Assembly (NCBI RefSeq): GCF_022179285.1 | Contig: NZ_BPQO01000024.1 | Coordinates: 1 to 64,000, forward strand | DNA from: Methylobacterium hispanicum | GTDB lineage: Bacteria; Pseudomonadota; Alphaproteobacteria; Rhizobiales; Beijerinckiaceae | DNA: 64,000 bases | Direction of reading: 5' to 3' | Shown here: one piece after another, positions 9,341-18,467 of the stretch | How positions within the stretch are numbered: the stretch's first letter is position 1 | Layout: every line of letters starts with the position of its first letter | Made by a program: the position numbers and the translations under genes | The notes under the pieces: model-generated | What the model was told of the DNA's origin: nothing | The model's input: the letters and a program-made list of their open reading frames with translations, nothing else | The model's database searches: none

Positions 9341-10650
9341 GCGGGCGGGCCGGCATCGTCATCGTCGGCGCCTCGCTGGCCGGTCTGCGTGGTGCCGAGG
9401 CTCTGCGCCGGGGCGGCTACGAGGGGCCCCTCACCCTCGTTGGCGACGAGCCCTATCGCCCCTACGACCGGCCGCCGCTGTCCAAACACGTGCTTGCGGG
9501 CGAACTCGCCGCCGATGCGACGGCACTTCCCCAACTCCTGCCGCTGCGGGCGCGCTGGCGGCTCGGCAGCCCGGCGACCGGCCTGGACCGGAACGCCAAG
9601 ATCGTCCGGCTGGCCGACGGCAGCAGCCTAGCCTACGACACGCTCCTCGTCGCCACCGGTGCCCGAGCGCGGCGCTGGCCGGGCGAGGCGGAGTTTGCCG
9701 GCATCTTCACCATCCGCGGCCGCGACGAGGCCGCTGATCTGCGCGCGGCGCTCGCCCGGGACCCTCGCAGCGTCCTCATCGTCGGCGGCGGCCTGATCGG
9801 CTGCGAGGCCGCCTCCTGCTGCCGCGACCTCGGCCTGCCGGTGACCCTCGTCGATCCCAACCCGACCCCGCTCGCCCGCGCGCTCGGTACCCTCGTCGGC
9901 GGGACGCTCGCGGCCCGCATGCGGGCGGCCGGGGTCGATCTGCGCCCCGGCACACAGGTCCGGGCTCTCGAAGGCGAGGCTGGGCAGGTGTGCCGGGCTC
10001 GCCTCGCCGACGGCGGCAGCATCGCGGCCGATCTCGTCATCGTGGCGCTCGGCGCGGTCCGCGACACCGGCTGGCTCTCGGAAGGCGGGCTTGCGGCGGA
10101 TGCCGGCGGCCTCACCTGCGACGGTGCCTGCCGCGCGCTCACCCGCATGGGCGTGCCCGATCCGAACATCTTCGCGGCAGGCGACGTCGCCCGCTGGCCG
10201 AACCCGCTCTACGGCGGGCGCCTGATCGCGGTCGAACACTGGGGAAACGCGGTCGAGCAGGCGGCCCACGCGGCACGCAACATGCTGAACCCGGCCGATC
10301 CGCAGCCCTACGCGCATCTGCCGGCCTTCTGGTCGAGCCAGTTCGGCCTCAACATCAAGATGGTCGGCCTGGCCGACGGCGCGGACAGCGTCGCGATCGT
10401 TCAGGGCAGCCGCGCGGCCGGGCGTTTTCTCGCCGTCTACGGGCGCGAGGGGCGCACCATCGCGGCGGTTTCCTTCGACGAGGCCCGCTGGCTGCCGGCC
10501 TATGCCGAACGGATCGCGGCCGGGGCGGCCTTCCCGCCGATCCACGACGCGACCGACCAACCCGCAATCGAGACGCGCCCGCCGGGCTTTCCGCCGCCCC
10601 GGCCGTTTCCCGCCAGTCGCGGGCGGGTGCCGGAGGCCGCCCATGCCTGA
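9337..10650 (+). CDS. FAD-dependent ferredoxin reductase
   Basis: NAD(P)H-dependent flavoprotein of 437 residues that reduces the upstream ferredoxin (rhodocoxin/putidaredoxin-reductase type). The FAD Rossmann motif lies at the N-terminus (IVIVGASLAGLRGAEALR), followed by YDRPPLSKHVL. The NAD-binding motif is SVLIVGGGLIGCEAA near residue 145, and the second FAD motif is NIFAAGDVARWPNPLYGG, with a C-terminal reductase domain (VEHWGNAVEQAAHAARNM). The GTG start overlaps the ferredoxin stop and its own end overlaps the P450 start by eight bases. The three genes form a complete electron chain. Confidence 0.9.
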   Translation: MSGRAGIVIVGASLAGLRGAEALRRGGYEGPLTLVGDEPYRPYDRPPLSKHVLAGELAADATALPQLLPLRARWRLGSPATGLDRNAKIVRLADGSSLAYDTLLVATGARARRWPGEAEFAGIFTIRGRDEAADLRAALARDPRSVLIVGGGLIGCEAASCCRDLGLPVTLVDPNPTPLARALGTLVGGTLAARMRAAGVDLRPGTQVRALEGEAGQVCRARLADGGSIAADLVIVALGAVRDTGWLSEGGLAADAGGLTCDGACRALTRMGVPDPNIFAAGDVARWPNPLYGGRLIAVEHWGNAVEQAAHAARNMLNPADPQPYAHLPAFWSSQFGLNIKMVGLADGADSVAIVQGSRAAGRFLAVYGREGRTIAAVSFDEARWLPAYAERIAAGAAFPPIHDATDQPAIETRPPGFPPPRPFPASRGRVPEAAHA

Positions 10651-11875
10651 GGACGCCCTGTTCGCCGAGGTGCTCGATCCGGGAAATCGGGCCGATCCTT
10701 ATCCCATCTACGCGCGGCTGCGCCGGACGCCGGTGGCGCGGCAGCGCGACGGGGCCTACGTGGTGAGCACGCACGCGGCGATCCGCAGCCTGCTCTTCGA
10801 TCCGCGGCTGAGCTCCGAGGACCTGCCGCCCTCCCGGCGCCCGCGCACGGGCAACCCGCTCAAGGACTGGCTCCTCAACCCGATCAGGAACCGCGTCGCC
10901 AACGCCCACCGGCCGCTGATCTTCCGCGATCCGCCGGAGCACGACACGCTGCGCGGCTTCGTGATGAGCGAGTTCACCATCGCGCGGGTCAACGGCCTGC
11001 ACGGGCGGGTTGCCGCGCTGGTCGACGGACTGATCGAGGCCTGCCGCGGCCGCGACACGGTCTGCCTCGTGGACGACCTGTCCTATCCCCTGCCGGTCGC
11101 GGTGATCTGCGATCTCCTCGGGGTGCCGGAGCAGGACGAGCCGCAATTCCACGCCTGGGCGACGCGCCTCGCCACGGCACTGGAGCCGGATGCCCGCCGG
11201 GACGAGGAGGCGCGGCGCGAGACGGTGGCGACCTTCGACGCCATCGCGGACTACATGCGTGCGCTGATCCGGCGGAAGCGCCGACAGCCTGGCGACGACA
11301 TGCTGAGCGGGCTCGCCCGGCGCGACCGGCCGGGCATGGGCGAGGTCGACCTGATCGCCACGGCGGTTCTTCTCCTCGTGGCCGGCCACGAGACCACGGT
11401 GAACCTCATCACCAACGGCATGCTGACGCTGCTGCGCCACCCGGACGAGCTCGGTCGGCTCAGAGCCGACCCCGAGCGGGCGCCGCAGGTCATCGAGGAA
11501 CTCCTGCGTTACGAGCCGCCGGTGCATTTTCGAACCCGCAAGGCGCTCGGCGACATCGCGGTGGCGGGCACGACGATCCCGAAGGGTGCCCCCATCGTCC
11601 TGCTCTTCGCCGCGGGCAACCGCGATCCCGAGCGCTTTCCGGAGCCGGACCGGTTCGACCCTGACCGCACCGACATCCAGCATTTCGGCTTCGGCGGCGG
11701 CCTCCACTACTGCGTCGGCGCACCGCTCGCCCGCATCGAGGCCGAGATCGCGCTGGTGGCGCTCTGCCGGCGGCTGCGCGATCCGAGGCTGCTCGCCGAT
11801 CCGCCGCCCTACCGCCCCGGTGCCTCGCTGCGCGGCCCCGAGAACCTCGGCATCCGCATCGGGGGCATCCTGTGA
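10643..11875 (+). CDS. Cytochrome P450 (bacterial class I, CYP)
   Basis: Soluble heme monooxygenase of 410 residues fed by the ferredoxin and reductase directly upstream. The I-helix oxygen-activation motif is AGHETT at residues 247-252, the K-helix ExxR lies in EELLRYEPPVHFRTRKAL, and the heme-binding loop is FGFGGGLHYCVGAPLAR with Cys357 as the iron ligand. No membrane anchor is present. The ATG at 10643 lies inside the end of the reductase gene and gives the normal family length and N-terminus (DPYPIYARLRR). The substrate is unknown. The downstream cyclase-like and patatin genes suggest a lipid or fatty acid link, but this is inference. Confidence 0.92.
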   Translation: MPEDALFAEVLDPGNRADPYPIYARLRRTPVARQRDGAYVVSTHAAIRSLLFDPRLSSEDLPPSRRPRTGNPLKDWLLNPIRNRVANAHRPLIFRDPPEHDTLRGFVMSEFTIARVNGLHGRVAALVDGLIEACRGRDTVCLVDDLSYPLPVAVICDLLGVPEQDEPQFHAWATRLATALEPDARRDEEARRETVATFDAIADYMRALIRRKRRQPGDDMLSGLARRDRPGMGEVDLIATAVLLLVAGHETTVNLITNGMLTLLRHPDELGRLRADPERAPQVIEELLRYEPPVHFRTRKALGDIAVAGTTIPKGAPIVLLFAAGNRDPERFPEPDRFDPDRTDIQHFGFGGGLHYCVGAPLARIEAEIALVALCRRLRDPRLLADPPPYRPGASLRGPENLGIRIGGIL

Positions 11876-11962
11876 GATCGAGCGCGGGAACGAGGGGCGG
11901 GGCCCGCCGGCGGCGATCCGCCGCCCGGTGGATACGGGGCTCGACGGAGGGAGAGGGGACCG

Positions 11963-12238
11963 ATGCGGACCATTCTGATCGCGGGACTGATCCTCGCCGC
12001 CGTCGGTGCGGCGCGGGCTTCGCTCTCGAACCTGGTCAGCGCCTGGGGACACGACTTCACGGTCACGCCCTTTCAGCCGATGGAGCTGATGGTCGCCACC
12101 GCCAGGGACCGGAAGAGCGGCGCGGCGATGGTCAACCTCGTGAGGATGCCGAGCGGGACGGTGATGGCGCTGGTGCCGCTCGATCAACTCAAGGACATGC
12201 CAAGGATCGCGCCGCAGGATATGATGCCGCCCCCGTGA
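11963..12238 (+). CDS. Small secreted hypothetical protein, 91 aa
   Basis: Protein of 91 residues with a Sec-type signal peptide (MRTILIAGLILAAVGAARAS, likely cleaved after ARA). The mature part is short and polar with a Met/Pro-rich end (KDMPRIAPQDMMPPP). A purine-rich GAGGGGAC precedes the ATG. It sits between the P450 and DUF3095 genes on the same strand with small gaps, so it is probably co-transcribed. No family recognised; the role of a periplasmic protein in this set is unclear. Confidence 0.6.
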   Translation: MRTILIAGLILAAVGAARASLSNLVSAWGHDFTVTPFQPMELMVATARDRKSGAAMVNLVRMPSGTVMALVPLDQLKDMPRIAPQDMMPPP

Positions 12239-12276
12239 TCGAGTCGGCGGGTCTCGCGCCCGCCGGAGCGTCCCCC

Positions 12277-13485
12277 ATGGCGATGGCGCAGCTGCATCGG
12301 CCGGATGAGCCCCCCGCGGCCGGAACGGACGCCGCGTCGCGAGCGGGCTTCGCCTACGAACGCCTCGCGCCGTTCACGCGGTTCACGGACGTACTGGAAA
12401 CCTCCGTCTTCGCGCCGGTGCCGGACGATTGGTGGATCGGCCATTGCGACGTGATCGACTCGACCGGGGCGATCGCGGCCGGGCGCTATCGCGAGGTGAA
12501 CATGGCGGGCGCTGCCGCGATCGCGGCGGTGCGCAACGCGCTGCACGGCCGTGCCCTGGCCTTCGTGTTCGGGGGGGACGGCGCGAGCCTCGTCCTGCCG
12601 CCGTCGGACCGAGCGACCGTCGAGGCGGCGCTTGCGGCGACCGTGACCTTCGTCCGGGAGGAACTCGGACTCACCCTGCGCGCGGCCCTGGTTCCGGTCC
12701 GCGCGGTCCGGGCGGCCGGGCACGACCTGCGCGTGGCGCGCTACGCCGCCTCCGAGGCGGTGGCCTACGCGATGTTCGAGGGGGGCGGCCTCGCCTTCGC
12801 GGATGCGCGGACGAAGGCCGGCGCCTACGCCGTCCACGCGGCGCCTGCGGGAACCCGGCCCGACCTGACGGGCCTGTCCTGTCGCTTCGAGCCGGTACCG
12901 GCGGCGACGGGCCTGATCGTCTCGGTCCTCGCGGTCCCGCTGACCGGGGCCGAGCGGACGGCCGTCCGGGACGCGCTGGCCGACGTTCTCGGACTGATCG
13001 AGGCGATGCCGCGCATGGGCCGCCCGTTGCCGGCCGCGGGGCCGCCCCTGGGCTGGCCACCATCGGGCTGGCAGATCGAGGCGCGCTTGCGCGGCCCGCT
13101 CCTCGGATCTCGGGCCTTGCGGCGGCTGCAGGTGCTGATCCGCGCCGGCCTCTCGCTCGCGATCTTCCGCAGCCGGCTGACGCTCGGGCGCTTCTCCCCG
13201 GGCCGCTATCTCCGCGAGGTCGTCGCCAACACCGATTTCCGGAAGTTCGACGACGGCCTGCGCATGACCGTGGCCTGCGACGCCCCGACCGCCGACGCGG
13301 TCGAGGCCCGGTTGCGGGCGGCGCGGGCGAGCGGCGTGCTGCGCTACGGCGTGCACCGCCAGAACGCCGCGATCGTCACCTGCATCACGCCGTCGGCGGT
13401 CGCGGCCGATCACGTCCACTTCGTCGACGGGGCCGGAGGCGGCTACGCGCTGGCCGCGCGGCAGCTCAAGGCCGACGGCGCATGA
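12277..13485 (+). CDS. DUF3095 protein, class III nucleotide cyclase-like
   Basis: Protein of 402 residues that I assign to the DUF3095 family. The N-terminal half resembles a class III nucleotidyl cyclase: a first metal-site-like strand at residues 56-64 (HCDVIDSTG, with Asp58 and Asp61 as candidates), REVNMAGAAAIAAVRN in the following helix, and FVFGGDGASLV at about 96-106 with Asp101 where cyclases have the second metal-binding Asp. The C-terminal part is family-specific (KFDDGLRMTVAC). No membrane segment is seen. The ATG at 12277 is the first sensible start; the frame is open further upstream but overlaps the small secreted gene. Its stop overlaps the ATG of a cNMP-binding patatin by four bases, which suggests it makes the nucleotide that protein senses. 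Enzyme activity is inferred. Confidence 0.75.
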   Translation: MAMAQLHRPDEPPAAGTDAASRAGFAYERLAPFTRFTDVLETSVFAPVPDDWWIGHCDVIDSTGAIAAGRYREVNMAGAAAIAAVRNALHGRALAFVFGGDGASLVLPPSDRATVEAALAATVTFVREELGLTLRAALVPVRAVRAAGHDLRVARYAASEAVAYAMFEGGGLAFADARTKAGAYAVHAAPAGTRPDLTGLSCRFEPVPAATGLIVSVLAVPLTGAERTAVRDALADVLGLIEAMPRMGRPLPAAGPPLGWPPSGWQIEARLRGPLLGSRALRRLQVLIRAGLSLAIFRSRLTLGRFSPGRYLREVVANTDFRKFDDGLRMTVACDAPTADAVEARLRAARASGVLRYGVHRQNAAIVTCITPSAVAADHVHFVDGAGGGYALAARQLKADGA

Positions 13486-15248
13486 GCGGGCCGCGGATCC
13501 CCTTCCTGTCCGGCCTCGACCCGACCGCCTGCGCCGCCGTCCGCGGACGGATGGCCGGCATCGCCGTCGCGGGCGGCCGGCCGCTCTTCGAGCAGGGCGA
13601 GGCGGGCGATGCGCTCTACATCCTCGTCTCGGGCAGCATCGGCATCTCGACCCATGACGCGCGCACCGGAGGCGTCCGGCGCGTCGCGCGTCTGGTCCCG
13701 CCCGACGCCGTGGGCGAGATGGCGCTGCTCTCGGGCGCCCCACGCTCGGCCACGGCGCTCGCGCTGCGGGACTCGCAGCTGCTGCGCCTGACCCGGGACG
13801 CCTTCGAGGAGATCGTCGCGGAGCACCCGGGGACGTTGCTCTACTTCTCACGGCTGCTCGCCGACCGGCTGCGCGCGGCTCAGGAAGCGCGCCCGGTGGA
13901 GCGGTCGCCGCGGACCTTCGCGGTTCTCGCGGTCACCGAAGGACCCTCCGCCACCGCGTTCGGAAGGCGGCTGGCCCTGGCCTTGGATGAGATCTTGCCG
14001 GGCCGGACGGGCTGCCTCGCCCAATGGCCGGAGGGCGTCGACGAATCCTGGTTCCATCGTTTCGAGGCGGCCCACGACCGCACGATCTACATCGCCCACC
14101 AGATCGACTGCCCCTGGTGCCAGCTCTGCCTGCGTCAGGCCGACCACGTCCTCCTGCTCGCCGCGCCCGGGGAACCGCCTCGGCCCGGCAGCGAGGCCTA
14201 TGTCGCGCGCCTACGCTCCGAATGGGTGCGCATGGACCTCGCGGTCGATCAGCAGCCCGAGGCAGAGCGTCCGAGGCCGCTCCATCCGGCCGTCGCGGCC
14301 CTTCCGGCCGCGTTGCGCGTTCAGGTACGCGGGGGCCGGGAGGCCGATATCTGCCGGCTGGCGCGGTTGGCGAGCGGCTGCGCGCGGGGGATCGCGTTCG
14401 GCGGCGGGGGCGCACGCGGCCTCGCCCATCTCGGCGTGCTGCGGGCGCTCGAGGAGGCCGGCCGCGACATCGACTTCGTGGGCGGGACCAGCATGGGTGC
14501 GATCATCGCGGCGAGCGTCGCGATGGGCTGGAGCCTGGAGCGCATCCACCACCAGACCGTCGAGTCCTTCGTCGGGCAGAACCCGCTCAACGATTACACG
14601 CTGCCCTATCACGCGCTCACCCGCGGCGCGAAGGTCGATGCGGGGCTCGTCCAGCGCTTCGGCGGGGCGCGGATCGAGGATCTCTGGCTGCCCTTCTTCT
14701 GCGTCTCGTCGAACCTCACCACCGGCTCGGCGATGATCCATCGCAGCGGCGACCTGCCCACGGCCCTGCGCGCCAGCATCGCCATCCCCGGGCTGCTGCC
14801 ACCGGTCTGCACGGAGGACGGCGTGCTCGTCGATGGCGGCATGATGAACAACCTGCCGGCCGACATCGCCGCCCGGATGGAGCGCGGGCCCGTGCTCGCG
14901 ATCGACGTCGGCAGCGACCTCGCCTTCCAGACCATGCCGGCCCGGACTTGGCGCGGCCGCGCGGTGCGCCAATGGCTCGGGATGCCGGCCGCCATGCCGG
15001 CGATCGTTCCGCTCCTCCTGCGCGCGGCGACCGTGTCGAGCGATGCGCAGACGATGCGGGCCGTCGCCTCGGCGGCCGCCATCCTCAAGCCGCCCCTCGC
15101 AGGGGTCGATCTCAGGGCCTGGACCTCCTACGAGGCGATCGCGCGGATCGGCTATCGCTGCGCCCGGGAGGCCCTCGAGGCCGGCCGACTCGACGGCTGG
15201 AGCCTGACGCGAGAGTGGCCTGTACAACCCGCGCCAGGGCTGTCGTGA
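13482..15248 (+). CDS. Cyclic nucleotide-binding patatin-like phospholipase (NTE/RssA type)
   Basis: Protein of 588 residues joining a cNMP sensor to a lipid hydrolase. An N-terminal cNMP-binding domain (about residues 8-125) has an intact phosphate-binding cassette: VGEMALLSGAPRSATALAL with Glu79 and Arg88. A middle region (about 140-300) resembles the linker of NTE-type proteins. The C-terminal patatin domain has the oxyanion loop GGGGARGLAHLG (from about 307), the nucleophile elbow GTSMG with Ser337, and the dyad Asp451 in LVDGGMMNN. The catalytic Ser-Asp dyad is therefore complete. It is translationally coupled to the DUF3095 gene (ATGA overlap) and is the last gene of the P450 block. Expected action is on membrane phospholipids or lysophospholipids, gated by a cyclic nucleotide. 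Confidence 0.9.
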   Translation: MSGPRIPFLSGLDPTACAAVRGRMAGIAVAGGRPLFEQGEAGDALYILVSGSIGISTHDARTGGVRRVARLVPPDAVGEMALLSGAPRSATALALRDSQLLRLTRDAFEEIVAEHPGTLLYFSRLLADRLRAAQEARPVERSPRTFAVLAVTEGPSATAFGRRLALALDEILPGRTGCLAQWPEGVDESWFHRFEAAHDRTIYIAHQIDCPWCQLCLRQADHVLLLAAPGEPPRPGSEAYVARLRSEWVRMDLAVDQQPEAERPRPLHPAVAALPAALRVQVRGGREADICRLARLASGCARGIAFGGGGARGLAHLGVLRALEEAGRDIDFVGGTSMGAIIAASVAMGWSLERIHHQTVESFVGQNPLNDYTLPYHALTRGAKVDAGLVQRFGGARIEDLWLPFFCVSSNLTTGSAMIHRSGDLPTALRASIAIPGLLPPVCTEDGVLVDGGMMNNLPADIAARMERGPVLAIDVGSDLAFQTMPARTWRGRAVRQWLGMPAAMPAIVPLLLRAATVSSDAQTMRAVASAAAILKPPLAGVDLRAWTSYEAIARIGYRCAREALEAGRLDGWSLTREWPVQPAPGLS

Positions 15249-15381
15249 GCGCCGTGCAGCCTTTGCGTACCTGACACGCGGCGGATGATCAGGCTTCGAT
15301 CTCGACCGCACTCTGCCGGCACGTCGGCAGGCCGAGGCCCCTCCGCTCGCACGGTCACGTCCGTCCATAGAGGCGGGGTTC

Positions 15382-16659
15382 GTGTCGCTCTCTTCCGAGG
15401 CAGCTGGGATCTCGGGCACCTATAGCGGCGATGCCGACAACGGCGGCTCGACCTCCGGGATCGTCAATCAGGTCGTGACTGCGGCCCTCACCACCACCAC
15501 GTTGAGCTCGTCACAGAACCCGAGCACGGTTTTGCAGGCGGCTCGCTTCACCGCAAGGATCTCCGGTCCCGGCGGCACGCCCGGTGGGACGGTAGCCTTC
15601 CGCGATGGCGGCACCGTCCTCGGCACGGCAGCCCTCGCGGCCGGCAGCGCAGCCTTCACCACGGGCGATCTCATAGCCGGGCCGCACACGATCACGGCCG
15701 TCTATTCCGGCGATGCTTCGTACGCGGGCAGCACGTCGGCGGCCCTGACCCAGACCGTCGCGGCCGCTGCGGGCGGCATCACGCTCACGGTGAACGCGGC
15801 GGGACGGGACGGCAGCTTCGGCTTCGGCTCGACGCTGCCGGGGGCGGCTTCCTTCACGCTCTCGAGCACGGGCAATCGCGTCACCCGCAGCTTCGACACA
15901 GTGCCGGCCGGCACCTACTCCATCACGTCGCTGGGTCTGCCGCCGGGATTCGTCCTGCAAGGCTCCAGTTGCTCGAACGGCACCGCGACGAGCAACAGCG
16001 TCACCTTCACGGTCGCGGCTGGAACGCGCGTGAGTTGCAGCTTCAACGCCGGCTTCGACGAGGAACGCGTGCGCCGGACGACGCAGGCCGCCATTCGCTC
16101 CTTCCTCCAGCAGCGCGCCGAGGCGATCGCCCAGGCCCAGCCGGATACGCGACGCTTCCACGACCGCTTCACCGGAGCGACGTTCAGCTCCGACGGCACG
16201 GGCGGACTCGTTCCGACCTACAGCGCGAGTCCGCTGGACGTCACCGGCTCGACGGCCGTCGGCAGCACGAACTTCTCGGCCTCGACGAGCCTGTCCCGTC
16301 TCCTCCGGCCCGACGCGAAGCTCGAGTTCGACGCCTGGACGGAGGTTCGCTCCGGCTCCTACCGCGACAGCTTCGATGCGAACCCGCTGACCGCCGGCGT
16401 GATCGGACCGCGCTCGCGCACGAGCGGATCCTTCGCCATGGGGTTCGTCGGTCTCGATTACCGCATCCAGCCCGGTCACGACACCGCGTCACGAAGACCG
16501 AATTTACCTCCGGCAGCACATCCTCATGGGCGGCAGACACGTCGTCTGACCTCGCCGCACGTCCGACTGATCCGGTCCCGGCCGATTCACTCGATCGGCA
16601 CGCTTCGAAGCCGGCACATCGATCCAATGCCCGTTCCGGGCGCTTTCAGCATTGCTTAA
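15382..16659 (+). pseudogene. Remnant of Ig-like repeat autotransporter/adhesin
   Basis: The frame starts abruptly inside a bacterial Ig-like repeat (GTYSGDADNGGSTS), continues through a complete Big_3-type repeat (TVAFRDGGTVLGTAALAAG to ITAVYSGDASYAGSTSA), a Cys-containing domain, and the beginning of what looks like an autotransporter barrel (FAMGFVGLDYRIQPG). After about residue 370 the sequence becomes Arg/His/Pro-rich, as if the frame is lost. No signal peptide and no proper start are present: the only candidate is GTG at 15382 without a ribosome binding site. I read it as a fragment lacking both ends. Confidence 0.6.
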
Positions 16660-16704
16660 CCAACATATTTTAACGATCGCAGCGCCGAATAGGGGTGCTT
16701 GCGA

Positions 16705-18432
16705 ATGTTTGGCTCGTTGAGAGCATCAATGGGTTGCATAGAGCCCCACGCGCGCTCGATATTACTGTATTCCATCCTGGCCAACATTCTCGTCATCGCG
16801 CCGTCGCTGCACATGCTGCAGGTCTACGACCGCGTCCTCGCCTCCCGTTCGATCGGAACGCTCGTCTACCTGACGCTGATCGTGGTCGGCGCGCTGGTGG
16901 TCTGGGGGCTGGCCGACGCCGTGCGGAGCCAGATCGCGGTCCGGGCCGCCGCCAAATACACGGTCTCGGTCGCGCCCAAGCTGTTCGCGAAGATGGCCGC
17001 GGATCCCAAGGCCGGCGCCAAGTCGGGGAAGGCGCTGCGCGACCTCGCGACCGCCCGGGGCTTCCTGGGTGGCCGCGTCTTCGTCTCGCTGTTCGACCTG
17101 CCCTTCATCCCGATCTACCTGCTGATCATGACGGTGCTGCACTGGAGCCTCGGCCTGCTCACGGTGGTCGGCATCGGCGTGCTGGCCGCGCTCAGCGGCC
17201 TCAACGTCGCCGCGACCGAGCGCGAGCGCGAGCGCAGCCGCCAGGCGGAGAACGACGCCACCGCGTTCGCGCAAGGGGCTTTCCAGCGCATCGACGATCT
17301 GCGCGCCCACGGCATGCTCTCGACCTTCCTGACGATCTGGGGCCGCAAGACCGCGCTCATCCTGAAGGAGACCGAGGCGGCCGGCGCGAAGTCGGCCCGC
17401 TACCAGGCGGTGGGCAAGACGTTCCGCCAGGCTCTCCAGGTCATCATGATGGCCTGGGGCGCCTTCCTGGTGCTCCACGGCGACATGTCGGCGGGCATGA
17501 TCTTCATGGCCTCGATGATCTCCGGCAAGGCCTTCACGCCCATCGATCAGGTCATCGGCGGCTGGGAGCAGATCTCGCGCGGGTTCGCCGCCATCCGCGA
17601 CATCGAGGCGCTGACCGGCCCCGACAAGTCGATCCAGGCCCGCATGAGCCTGCCCGAGCCCGAGGGCCGGCTCTCTCTCGATGCGGTCGCCTACGCGCCC
17701 GACCCGGGCAAGCCCGACCGCACGCTGCTGGCCAACGTGAATCTGCGGGTGGCGCCCGGTGAGGTCGTGCTGATCACCGGCCCGACCGGGGTCGGGAAAT
17801 CGACCCTGATCCGGATCATGGTCGGCGCCGTCCCGCCGACCGCGGGCGCCGTCTCCGTCGACGATATCGGGCAGGACGTCTGGCCGTCGAGCCAGTGGGG
17901 CCGAATCGTCGGCTACATGCCGCAGGACATCGAGTTCTTCCCCGGCACGGTCGCGATGAACATCGCGCGCTTCGATCCCGAGGCCACCGAGGAGAGGATC
18001 ATCGCCGCCGCCAAGGGCGCCAGCGTCCACGACCTGATCGTCGGCCTGCCCGAGGGCTACCGGACCCTCGTCGGCAACCAGAGCTTCGCCCTCTCGACGG
18101 GCCAGAAGCAGCGGATCGCGCTCGCGCGCGCCCTCTACGGCGACCCGCGGGTGCTGGTGCTGGACGAGCCCAACGCCAGCCTCGACCAGCCCGGCGAGCG
18201 CGCCCTCCTGGTCGCGGTGGCGGAGGCGCGGCGGCGCGGCGCGAGCGTGGTGATCGCCGCCCACCGCACCTCGATCCTGCGCGTGGTGAACAGGGCCTTC
18301 ACGATCGCGGACGGAACCCTGCAGCCCCTGACCATCCAGGCCGCGCCGCCGGCCGCGCCCGCCGAGGCCGGGCCGGAGGCGGCCCGACAGGCCGCCCCAC
18401 CGGCAGCCGGACAGACCTCCCGTGTGGCCTGA
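16705..18432 (+). CDS. Type I secretion ABC permease/ATPase (PrtD/HlyB-like)
   Basis: Inner-membrane ABC exporter of 575 residues that powers type I secretion. The N-terminal half is a transmembrane domain beginning LLYSILANILVIAPSLHMLQVYDRVL, the hallmark of PrtD-type exporters. The C-terminal ATPase has Walker A GPTGVGKST, Q-loop YMPQDIEFFPGTV, a variant signature LSTGQKQRIALARAL in place of LSGGQ, Walker B VLVLDEPNASLDQ and the switch His in AAHR. The last 40 or so residues are Ala/Pro-rich. The ATG at 16705 is preceded by AGGGG. The HlyD and TolC genes follow directly, making a full tripartite exporter. The convergent giant RTX-type gene is the obvious substrate. Confidence 0.9.
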   Translation: MFGSLRASMGCIEPHARSILLYSILANILVIAPSLHMLQVYDRVLASRSIGTLVYLTLIVVGALVVWGLADAVRSQIAVRAAAKYTVSVAPKLFAKMAADPKAGAKSGKALRDLATARGFLGGRVFVSLFDLPFIPIYLLIMTVLHWSLGLLTVVGIGVLAALSGLNVAATERERERSRQAENDATAFAQGAFQRIDDLRAHGMLSTFLTIWGRKTALILKETEAAGAKSARYQAVGKTFRQALQVIMMAWGAFLVLHGDMSAGMIFMASMISGKAFTPIDQVIGGWEQISRGFAAIRDIEALTGPDKSIQARMSLPEPEGRLSLDAVAYAPDPGKPDRTLLANVNLRVAPGEVVLITGPTGVGKSTLIRIMVGAVPPTAGAVSVDDIGQDVWPSSQWGRIVGYMPQDIEFFPGTVAMNIARFDPEATEERIIAAAKGASVHDLIVGLPEGYRTLVGNQSFALSTGQKQRIALARALYGDPRVLVLDEPNASLDQPGERALLVAVAEARRRGASVVIAAHRTSILRVVNRAFTIADGTLQPLTIQAAPPAAPAEAGPEAARQAAPPAAGQTSRVA

Positions 18433-18467
18433 GGCCGGGGGGCCGGCCGCCCGGCACCGGCTGCGCG

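Noticed and set aside
11872-12276. Upstream extension of the DUF3095 frame
   Set aside because: It overlaps the small secreted protein gene and is Arg/Gly-rich without family similarity; the ATG at 12277 fits better.
16705-18432. Loss of function of the first ABC exporter because of LSTGQ
   Set aside because: Variants at the third position of the LSGGQ signature occur in active exporters, and Walker A, Walker B and the switch His are intact.
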